Origin: Leuctra nigra
Taxonomy: Eukaryota > Arthropoda > Insecta > Plecoptera > Leuctridae
Direction: 5' to 3'
DNA length: 64,000 nucleotides
Assembly (NCBI GenBank): GCA_934045905.1
Contig: OW203764.1
Location: 21,381,685 to 21,445,684, forward strand
In this document: positions 35,901-47,900 of the stretch, piece after piece
How positions within the stretch are numbered: position 1 is the stretch's first letter
Layout: each line of letters starts with the position of its first letter
Notes under the pieces: generated by a model
What the model was told of the DNA's origin: nothing
The model's input: the letters and a program-made list of their open reading frames with translations, nothing else
The model's database searches: none
Position numbers and translations under genes: made by a program

Positions 35901-38900
35901 AGTTAATCGAGCCATTAGAACCACCGCATTCCATTAGAAATCTCGACAAGCCACACACACACTTGAAAACAAACAGATTGAACCCAGGCGAGAAATTGCA
36001 GACGAGTGTTAACGCGTTCATTCACCAGACAAACTATTTGCGGTTCATGAACGCACTTTTCACGGTTGCCAGCCGCGTTCAAAGAGTTCAGAGATAATAA
36101 TACAATTCCCATTTCTCGACTAGCGACTGACGATTTCACTCTTGTAGGAAATTAACGCTCCAAATTAAAAACCTATTGATTCTTATTCGCGTGATGTCCA
36201 TTTTCTTCCCAATTGATCTCTCTTCCACGGCTTTCACTCTTCCGATTGACCGCATAGACCCAAGTGATAACTCGATAAGACAATCAAACGAAATAATGCT
36301 CCTATTCTCTCCATGCCTCCAACATGACATTAGAACAAAAGTTCACTTGAATGTCAGACCTAGAAGGATCGTAGCCATGTTCTAAGTTCAGGTTTCAATT
36401 CGCTTTGTCAATGCAATGGCCAATACTGGATACATACTTCTAAGAAGTCCGAGCTTGTTTTGTTAGTTGTTTCAACTATATGAAACAGCTCTGCTGAGGG
36501 CATGTGCTTATAAGGAGAGACAACTGCATTTTATTGGATCTCTAGCGTATATGAATTAATAATAATGCTTGTTTTACCAGGCTCTGTCTAGCATGAGATA
36601 TTAATGTTTCAACTCCTTTATTGTGTGAGAAAACAATCTAACGAACGAAGTACAAGTTTTTATCGGCTCATATACCTTCGAAGTGTTATATTATAATCTA
36701 AAATGTAGAGTGCATACGGCTTGTTGTTATGAAACCGAAAGGTATTAATTATTAGATTATGGTCTCACTTTAAATTAAAAACAGTGTGTACTTGCTACCA
36801 TCTATACCTTGGAAGAAGGGGAATAGAATCTACACAAAAGGATCCATTACTTGGGTTATTTATACACGTCAAAAGTCAGGAAGCCAAAGAGCTCAAACCA
36901 TTCAGATTTACCGGGCTCCAAAATGTCTAATTAATAAAACGTAACTATCCCGAAATGGAGCAAATTTATGAAGATTCTATTTATTCTCTTCTCTCGTGGT
37001 ACGAACGAATAGTAAAGTCAGATATGGGGTGAAAACAGCCTGAAGAAATCAAGAGTGACATTTTTATATAACGCGCGCGGCGCTCATTAAAAGATCCTCA
37101 GAGCAAAGATCGTCGCTGATTAGCATAAGAATGTGGGCAAATCTCGGAGCGTTGCACTTTGATATTTATTTCCTACGTGAAGAAAGGGAAAACAAATACC
37201 TCATGGTTTTGGGCTTAACTTATTAGCAATTGCAATTCGCTTTCTTTCGGTTCTATAGACTTGTTTACTCCTGCTGGGCATTCGAGGAGATTTGGACCAC
37301 TAGATCGGGCGCAAAGAAAGCAAATCGTCATAATTACGTCAACCACAATACACAAAAACTTCGCAGCCGTTTCGAATTGAATTAGACATCAACTATTTAG
37401 CGAACCCTTTGATCGTTCATTCCGGGTTTTTATAATGAAGCTATAAATGGAGTGTAAGATTTATTCGAAAGACCAACAACCTAACAGCTGTGTAGAAACA
37501 TTTTGCCAAACAAATGCACGATTTAGTAATGGCCGTTCAATACAAAAACCTATAAAAAGTGTACGAACATCTGAAAAATGGTCACACAAAATACTGATTT
37601 GTTCAATAAATTATGAAATGAATACGAATTTTTAGTCCATTTTGGATTTCAAAAACCCACACGAACGGCAAGTAAAGATAGAAACACATTGTAAGGCCAT
37701 GACTACGTCTTGGAAATGCAAGATGAGGAAGTATCTTCTCTCCAGCCACCTTCAGCCGTCGCCGCGATCTACAAGTACAGAGGTTTCTCATGACGCCTCC
37801 CCGGGTGAGCCGCCGAGGTCGACGGTCGTGCTCGTTTTCACAGTTCCGCACCGTGGCTCGCTCATTCCGCTTCCGCTCGTTCCTTGATACAGATTAATAA
37901 AGCGAACTTCACTTGTTTCCGTCTTATTCGTGGTTCAATGCGCCGCTTAAAGTCTGCCGTCTCCCGGAGGTCGTGGGTGAAGAAATAAGCGCACACAGAC
38001 AATGCAATGCAGAGAAGTTCCGGAAAGATAAAGGAGCCATCGCATGTGCATGCTCCAGTGGAGTTACAGATACTGCGAAATATGTTTGGAAGTTTGATCC
38101 AATCAACAGTTGATTACAATGTTTAAATTTGTTTTGCTAATGACTACGTCAAAAACATACCGTTCACTTTACAGACTAATTAATTTCGTGACAAAGGATA
38201 CCAATTTTTGAAATGTTTTTGTAGTAATCGATTGTGTAATAACTAATAATGTAAGGACGATTCCGAGAATACGGTGAAATAAGGATTAGTTAGGTGCTGG
38301 GAAGAAGACGGTCAAGACAAATTGTAGCCCACGGGGGCAAACTTGCTTATCGACGAATTTTAAATGGGAAATTTAACCACAAGAATTGTTTGGAATTCAT
38401 AATCGGTCGTAATTATAACAATGATTTGCAAGTTTATATTATTACCTACTATAATTAAAAAGACAACTTGTAAAAAAATCTAGTGGAGCGGTCGCTCCAC
38501 GCCAGCCAAGTCGTACGGCGCGCGCACACTCTCATTTAAAAAGGCTGAAGCAACCCACTTTTACTGTAAGCATCAAAGTGGCATTTTCGGCCCACTGGAT
38601 CTTAAAATTGGGAAATCTCACATTGTTGCGAAATATCTTAATTTCGAGCTATGGCCCACCCCACCACATGTACCAAATTTGGGAACAATGGGTTATTCCG
38701 TTTGCGAGCGGGAGGACCGTGAATATCGTGAAATTCGACGGCTTTCTTCAGATAATAATTATGATGATTCATCTTCCAATAAATTCCGCGGTCTCCGCCA
38801 CAGCCTAAACAGCTGGGTTGATTGACCCGAAATTTTCACCACATATACAGCTCGTCTGCCTGATGATACCTTGCCCTTATGAATTTTTTGTGCCGCCATT

Positions 38901-41900
38901 TTGAAACCGGAAGTGACGTCATATCTCAAAAACGGCTAAACCGATCGGAACGAAATTTGCGCCAATCGATTCAGACGGTCCTTTATATGAAATAACAACA
39001 GTGAAATTAAAGTTTTCTAATTACTGAAACCGGAAATGACGTCATAGTTTAGCGAAATCTGCCTAAATTCACTTCCCCTTTATATAAAAACCAACTACAT
39101 ATTCAGAAGGCTTATAATGAAATATTAGTATTTATATACATATTAATACAATGTGTAAGAACTTTCAGCCGCCATTTTAAAAACCGGAAGTGATGCCATA
39201 TCTCGAAAACGGCTGGACCTATTGGAACGATGCTTTCGCAATTCTTCATGGCATATCACTTTAAGTTTATATTTAGCTCCAAACAAAATTTTTCTTAGTA
39301 ACTAATTCGGAAATGGCGTATTTTTTTAAAGGAATTAAGGAATTATCCATTGTTGCCCCAATAAGTTTTACAAGTTGTGTAAATAAACTAAAAAAATAAG
39401 TGATATCCCCATAAAAAACACTCCGTGTAAAAATACCAGCCAAGTCTCTTCAACTAAAAAAAAAAATGAAATCTAAAAGTTCTGCACTGAAACGTAGTGA
39501 TATCAAAAAATTAGCCAAGTCAAAACTTTATTTGAAAATTAAAATATACTTGGCGCATCGTTTTTTTAGTGCATTGTAGGTATACTATAAGTATATGTAT
39601 TTATATCTAGCCTATACTTCTAAGCTATTTATATACACGATGCGCCAAGTATTTTTTAATTTTCAAATAAAGTTTTGACTTGGCTAATTTTTTGATATCA
39701 CTACGTTTCAGTGCAGAACTTTTAGATTTCATTTTTTTTTTTTAGTTGAAGAGACTTGGCTGGTATTTTTACACGGAGTGTTTTTTATGGGGTTATATTA
39801 ACCATTAGACATTACTGACTTCGGTGTGTGAAAAGAGTCGCACCGACCCGCCCACACATGCAAACGATACAATAATATAGGGGTTACCATGAACTGTGCA
39901 GTGTGCTACAAATAACAACTGGTTGACGGCAATTACATGAAGTGACAAGCAGAAAGACTATTAGAACGATCACTTCTTGCCCAGATATTGTGGCAATCTT
40001 AGTAAAGCCGACAGACGAAGTTGGCCTTGGGTTTGAAACCGGGACATCCCGATTTTTCCGCCATGCTTCAATACATATCAAATAATGTCAATCAATTCAA
40101 GTTATTGGTCTCACACGTTGTATTATAGCTAAGTAATCTAGGGTAACATGTTATGACTTATGAAAGTACACGATTATAATAGCCCCTATATAAATTGTAC
40201 ATAAAAACAATACAGCAATTAGAGTAATACTAATTACTCTATTATAGGATATAAATGTAATATATTAATCCTAGGAAAAAAGCTTTTTAACGGTTACCGA
40301 CAGCTGGTTGGTAAAGTTGTATAGACTACACTTGGGTTGCTTTGAGAGATCGAGAGATCTCACATAAAATACAAGAACTTATCGTAAAATCATTTGGAAA
40401 GCAGATTTCTTGATGTTTACTGCTCGTAAAATTAAGGATACACCGGCAAGATACAGTGAGACAATTTCCAAGTTCTTAATTTTTACAATGTATTGTGAGG
40501 TTGTTGACAACTTTGTAACATTGTGTTTTGAGACACAGAGTGCTTTTACGTTGTAACCCAATTATAAAAAACAATCTCAGCTTGCAAATTGATTTCTTCA
40601 AATTTAAAGATTAAAAAGTACTAATTGGGAAATTAGTATGACAATCACATGTTGTCTTCTTCTAATTTAACAATATGATTCAGACAAACCTGGCTATAAC
40701 ATGTCGGCGTTTTTTCTCAACACTAATCTACACTGTGTGTTCAGTGATAACAACACACTATCAGCTGATTAGAAACAAGACTAGCCCAATGTTATCGCGA
40801 AACACGATCTACTTGTGATTCAGCCGTGACGAATTGCAACAAGGGATTATAGTTTAGTCATACGAGTCCATGATGAAACATGGCGGATGACATTCGTGTG
40901 TTTCTAGGTTCACTAGTTCAGGTCCGCAGATGTTGAGAGCTACGCGGTTCGATACTCCTTGTGTTTGCAACTTGAACATCGCGATCGAGTTCATCCTATA
41001 CTTTTCGAGCAAACTGTCAACTGTTGTCGCGAATGTCCTGTACCTCAGAGGTAGAAGGCCGGAAATAAATTTCCTCTATATTGCGTTGCACACTTTTGGA
41101 ATGATTTAATCAAGCTATACCAATCTATACCGATTGCGATTGCTATTTGAATGTAAACAAATACAGTTATACATGGTTATACTGAAATATTCTCTTACAC
41201 AATAACTCATATCACCATTACAAATATGATTGGATGAAGGCAGAATTACTGGGTTTTGAGCTCACTTCATGAATCACTGAAATTGACTCTTCTACATCTG
41301 ATGTACAGAATATCATATTGTGCAGGAGCTTTCATCTGTATACTCAGATAACAATAGAAGTAAAATCTACAGATTGAGAACGCTTTTCAAGTCATTTTCC
41401 TGGTATTGACGTGAATTAGTGAGCCAAATTTCAGCTCGATCAGAGTAACGGTTTGACATGTAAGATGCACATATCGACAATAAATCAATTATAAATATGA
41501 AATGCTTGCTAACATGTCAAAGGTGATGTCCGCTGAATTAAAAGTATCCCTAACATGCCTAACAAATATTTTTTTCGGCAGTTCACGGATGTACTGTTGA
41601 AGCATCTCAATTATTTAGAATGTGAAAAAATATGTGTTGCTATTTCTCGAGTAGGAAACACGAACTTAGCACAACGCAGCTACAGATAAAATATTCTCAT
41701 TTATTCATCTTTGCGTTTCGAGTTTCACAACAAAATTGTAGTTTCGATTCAAGACACTGCTTTGTAAAGAACGTTTTAGAGACTGTACCTCGGGTTACAG
41801 CAAACTCTTAGAACCCTCATTCATGATGTACAATCTCGTGAGCCGTCAAGTTTACGTATGCACTAGTAGTTTGTACCCAACACACAATCGTCATACTTTA

Positions 41901-44900
41901 AACATCCGGCCAACCTTAAAATCCATTCAGATTAGCAGCACTCATGAATTCGCAATTGCATGTGTAGTGACAGCTGCCAAGAAGAAGAAGAATGTGTCTT
42001 TAATCGATGCATAGACACCAGACAATGTGACCTAGCTAGCTGTCGAAGCCTATAATAACTCTTGATTTAATGTAATTCTTGTCTAATTATATACACCACA
42101 CTGACATGGTAATTTCTTGACTCCTATTGTGAAGCATAACCCCAGTGAAACTTCTCCATACATTAACATATACAGTGAGCGACGGAGAGCATGAATGTAT
42201 AAAATAAGGGTAATAATAAATATTGTGCTCTCACAAAATCCCATATGAATTATTTATTTAATAGTTTAAAACTGTGAGAGGAGGCAATCCCTTTTTATGT
42301 CTATTATTAAAGTGTGTGCGATGTATTATTTTCTCGTATCAGTAGCTGAAAAGATGAAGACGATAGCTTAAGCTGAGCTCAAGGTAAAGTGGGTGGGGTT
42401 ACTTTCTTAATTGTATTGTCTTCTCATAAATAGTCTCGACGTTATTCCACTACTGGAGCTCTAGGAGACATTGATCTGTGTACCACCACGAGCTGAGAGG
42501 AACAGAATAGACATAATAATGCTTCATTCCTTGGGGTACAGCTTTTAAGTCCAAGTAAAAAGCCATTTCCATTCTGGTATACCAGACTGCAACGTGGAAT
42601 GTTGACAACTAAAAAGACTTCAGAAATTGGGCTAATTTAAGTAGATCCTACTGCCCTTCTCTTGTGGTACAGAAGGTATCCTTTGAAAATTTGGTTAAAA
42701 CAAGAATAACAAAAGTTTCCTGTAAAACACGCAAAAGTCGAGAACCTAGACGTGGATGTAGGTAATAAATTACTCTTGTTGCAACCAAATAATGAATTCA
42801 ATAAAATTCAAGTAAGGATGCACCAATGGTGAAGTAGGTTTATTCATCACACTCTTAATTTCTAAGTAATCAACCTTTCTATAGAAAGGCATTGCCTCTA
42901 CAACTTTACAAGCAAGATATTAGAAAACAAACTCCGTTTAATTTATTTATAGAAATAAAGAGTTATTTCTGCTAAATTCTGTATAAGTGGAGTACCTTCA
43001 GATTTCGTAGCCTCTCCAGGATAGTTTTACGGGCCCTCTCATTTATTAATGGTCTAACTAAATAATTCTAAAAAAATAATGCATCTTCTAATAGGTATTA
43101 CCACGTAGTACGTACAATTTGTAATGTTCAATAGATTCATTATCACATCTTTCCAATTAGTACTACCAAGCCGAAGGCTATACAATGTCTATGGTACTAC
43201 CATTACCAATCCCGTTGATGCGGATTTTTGTAGTAGATAAGAAAAAATGAGTGCTGTAAAAATACATTGAGTGGTCTGGGTAGCAACAGCTCACGCGGGT
43301 TTGGGCCCCATGGGTCAGGGAAATGTTTAAATTTCGCAAATGAAGGCAGTGCATTTTAGGCAATTTCAACATCTAAAACTGTTGAAAATACTATTTTGAT
43401 TTTGAAACTAAATAAAAGATGTTCTGAATTTCAATTTTTTAGTTATAAATGGATAGAAAGTCACGTGTAAAGCGGACACAATAACAATAAGTTGTCCAAT
43501 TTTTCAAATCTGGACCCAAAAGAATGTATTTTGAAATAAAATAAAATAAAAATAAAATAAAATTAGTGTTTCTTTTAAAGTTCATGCCCATTCATGCCAT
43601 CATTATTTTTATCTCAATATTTTCATTTCTATGATATTCATTTAAATCCTGTAACGTCCTAACCATGAAATTTGAAAGATGACAGTCTGCATTACACACA
43701 GGCAAAACGTTTTAAGGAAATAAATCACAATTTGGAATGGGTTCCCGAATTTATGAAGAAAAGTTAATTTACTACACAAATTATCATAAGCAATTTTACG
43801 GAGAATAAAATAAAGTGTAAAATACTATGTAATACGTATGTTCTAGGGGACACACTCCTCAGACCCTTTCCCCCCATAGATTTCCACAAATAATAATAAA
43901 ATCAAACAATACCCCCATAATAACATTAATGTAGTAGTAAACAGTAACTTACAAGATGCAGTTGTTGCCCTGCTGTCCCCTCCGCTCTGCTTCCGAAGGG
44001 TTGGTCGGTGTGGGCTCAAGCCGGCCGTTAGTCTCTCCCTCCAACTGAGTGGTGCTCGGCGGTGAATGTCTCGTCCTCTCACCAGGTGGGGATCTCGTTG
44101 TTCGGTTTTTCTGACTCCGGAAGCTGTCTCGAATATTCGATGCCCTCAGACGAGGATCGTTGGATTGAATCGGTTTCAGATGTGGAGGGGACCTTGACGA
44201 ACCGTTCTGATTCTCCGTCGGAACTCTCTGTAGCCGTGCTTTAGATGGCAGTAACATGTTCCCATTCATACGCTCAGGTTCGTGCACCGGCAGTGACGTT
44301 GCAATCTTTCCGTTGATCATCAGCTTCTGAGTTTGATATCGAAGTGCTGACCAGTTCGTGTCAGCAAGCTTCATGGCAGGTACTCCGCAGTTGGCTGTAG
44401 ATTCATTGTCAGGTCGCTTCATCGAAAGTGTTCGAGCAAATGTCTGATTCATGTTTCTGTTGTTAGGAGATAGTTGAGATTTATTGTTTTGAGGAGACGG
44501 AGATTGTTTAAGAGTAGGAGGTGATATTCGCTCAGAGCTAACGGTTCTCTTGTGGCTGATTCCATTCTCATATATCCTCTGGTTTACGGACGCATCAGTC
44601 AGTTTTTTAGCCTCTTCTGGTTTGGATTTATCCACGTGCGTTTGTGTCCAGGCAGAATGGAGTTCAGGTGGAGGTGGAGGAAGAGGTTCGTCGAAGGCAA
44701 ATACTTCGTCCTCCAGAGTGGCAGGTGGTGAAGGTGGAGGAATATCAGGACTTGGAACTCGATCTTGCCCAGGAGGAGGAAACGCAGTGCGAAGATGAGC
44801 TTTCTTCGGTGGTCGCTCTGGCACCCAGTCATCCAGTAGTATAGTCGGTCCAAGGATCAACGGTCCAAGGAGATCAGTAGACAGCGATCCACAGCTGTTG

Positions 44901-47900
44901 CTGTGCTGATGTCGAGGCCCATCCTTGATGTTACCGGACTCAATGACCTTCTCCACCCGACTAGGCATCTTCTCTCTCCAGTTCCCAGCATAGTCGGAAG
45001 CAGAAGAGGCCCGACGCGATGCCTGACTGCCACGAGGTCGAGGAGGGGGCTGGGGTGGGGGCGACTGAGGTGCCGGTGCCAAGGTCATCTGCGCCGGCTG
45101 CGCCAGAAGTGGTTCTGAACGCCATACCTGGTTCCTCGATGTTGAGTGGTGACGCTCGTAGAATGACAACAGAGCTTTCTTCTGGATGGCCTTGAGAGTC
45201 GGATCGGAGACTCGTAGCCTCTTGTCGGGGTCCAGGTACGAGTATCGAGACTGCTGTCTCTCGATCTCTCCGATCCTCTCGGCTACGGTGAGTTGCGGCG
45301 AGGTAGGAGAGACCGGGGTATTCGGCTTGGCCTGGTCGGGTTGTACGGTGTAGGTGTTGACCGGGAACAACCGCAGCTTGTTGTGGTTGTTGTTCCGCTG
45401 TACCCGAGTCTGCCAGCCGCTGCTACCCGCGGGGAACAACACGCTCTCGGAGTTGTGTCGTTGAGGAGTCTGCACCTGGCAGAGATCAATACATTAATAA
45501 ACTATTCAGAAGACTATTGCAAAGTTGATTGATTGAGTAAAATCAAGTTTAAGTTCAATCAAGTTGAACGATTGATTGCTACACAAAACATGTAGGAATG
45601 TACCTACATCGATTACTGAATTTACACTTGCACTATAGATTCAGAACACAAATGATACATTGTTATTATTTCTGGCGGGGGGAGGTCAGGGTGAAAAGGA
45701 CCGGGATGCGATGAGGCAAAGGTCCCGGATAAACATGACGTGACAGGGTCCGTAAAACAAAGGAGAGATAGAAAAAATGTATGTAAAGGAGTAAAAATGC
45801 TGGTTATATATGAAAAACGACTGTAAAATATAAATAGGGGCCCGTAACATGGAAAAAAGGGCCCATAAAAGACAGGAGCCCAGGATGCAATCGCACCGTG
45901 GCACCCCAGGCCAGACCGCCACTGATTTCTGGTATTTATTAGTGGTACCTACCTAATAACTTCATTTACTAAAAAATAAAAGAGATATTTATAAAAATAA
46001 AAAAAATGAAACATGGGCTATCGAAATAAAGCATAAAAATAAGTTACATCTTCACATAGCTGTACTTTCCAAAGTGAAAAGGTTGTAATGATATTAAGTG
46101 TGTTGTTATACCTTAGCACTGTGAGCGATGAGCTGTCGGGACGATGATTGGTGATGCATGTGAGAGCTGCTGGTGACGCTGACATCGCTCATCGAGCCGT
46201 GCCACTTGAGAGTCTCGCTGCTCGATGCCGAGCCTGAGCTGGTCGTCACCACACTGTCACGGCCGGCGCGATCGCCCTCGTCGCTCCACGCAGTCTGCGG
46301 CCCGGGCTCAGGTCGCACCGCCTCACTGCACAGTCAATAGGTACCTCGTTTCATTGCCGTCAAAAGTTCTAATTTAATACTGTTGCCGCCCTCATCGCGA
46401 TTGTGACCATCTCATTGAAGTACGAGTTTAAGTGACAAGTTGTACAGATCAAATTATTCTGTGTGCATCTTCCACCATTTGTTTAAAAATTTTGATCTCC
46501 TTTCTTAGATATGAGCAGCTAAATTTTTGCTTAAAAATAAAATACATATTTAAATTCAGAAAATTAAATTTGAAAATCAACTGTATATTTTGGATTTTTT
46601 TTTTTTTAAATTGGTTAATAATTCATAAAGATCTATATTTATTCTCTACTACTTTGTCAGTTCAACTTAAACAACTTATCTTCTATGAGGATTTAGAGGT
46701 TGATCTCCAATGTTTATTACCACATACAGGCTGTTCAATTTACTCTTACAACAGCGCTAAGGTGTAACTAAGCAGCACCATCCAGACCTTCCGCCTGAAT
46801 TCACACTTTGCCAGGCTAAACTTTCCAAAGTGAATCCGCTAACTTGAATGTGCCATCTAAGTTCTCTAAGTTCTAACTGATTTTCATTTTGTTGTGTTGG
46901 TGCAAGCATAGTACCTACATCATTTTCGTTGCCAATCTTCGCCACCATAGTCATTGTAAAGAAGATTTGAACAAACTGTAGAACAATATTATACACAATA
47001 TTGGCAAAGATATTTAAATTATTGGTATCTTTAAAAAAGTAAAAAAAAGGTTTCTTTGTTATCTTCCATTAAAAACAATTAGTAATAATAACTGTCATCC
47101 AATAAAAAGTACACAATAGAACTAGAGGATTAAAAACAAACAAACAAGTCTCATAATTAAACTAATAAAACAATTGGCTTATGCTGCACTCAGGAAGAAG
47201 CTCAGTTCTTAACTACTTAGAACAGGATCTACGAAGTAGATACAGTTATTTTCCTTAGTGCAGTACTAGTATAAATTCACTATGTGATTTAAATTCTATA
47301 CTGCTAATATCAACCCTTAAAAATAAATTATAATTTCACCATAATATATAAGTGAAATTTTCTGTCCCTACTTTTAAGCATGTACAAGCCGCGCCTTTTC
47401 AGTTACCAAACTATTTTAATTTTGCAAAATTTTGAGATAGTTTAGTGTTTACAACACTTTGTTCACACCTTCATTCAATATATGATGCACAATGTGACCT
47501 TTACATTACAAATGTGACCATACCATTACTGTCAAAATAGAACTGACCACAGTCAATATCAATAAAGTCTAAAGGGGAAGATTGCTACAAGTACATTTTT
47601 TGACGAAATTAGCTAGAGGCTTTCTAGAGGTGTCATCTCGTAGTGGTTTGATTGAGGTTTTAAAATAGTCTCACAGTTTGATGATATATAAAATATTGAT
47701 AAATTATGGATTTAAACTTTTCAGAAGCGTTTTCTTTGAACTGTATCAAATAGACTTGTAACGTTCTTCTCCTCTACTCTTCAAATAACAAATAAGTGGA
47801 GTGACATGTGATAAATTGTGTAATAAGCCAGGTAGTTACCTGTCTCTTCTGAGGCGGTCCATGAACGGCGTCGCCATGATCGAGTCCGTGCTCGATACGT

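Larger units (their letters stand above)
23840..43952 (-). other. 20-kb Shroom intron
   Basis: AT-rich, with no conserved gene recognised. It contains the MITEs and repeats listed separately, a CpG-rich patch at 37740-37880, a candidate alternative Shroom first exon at 34480-34517 and a weak exon candidate at 35314-35442. Stretches 25500-30490, 36000-37600 and 39800-43900 show nothing further that I can name. Confidence 0.7.

Noticed and set aside
37603..37887. CpG-rich patch with ATG frames on both strands as another first exon
   Set aside because: The minus-strand donor (GTGGCT) is weak and in the wrong phase for the next Shroom exon, and the plus-strand frame has no partner exon.
45283..45532. 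Frames opposite to and overlapping the Shroom ASD1 exon
   Set aside because: They are shadows of the GC-rich Shroom coding sequence in other frames.
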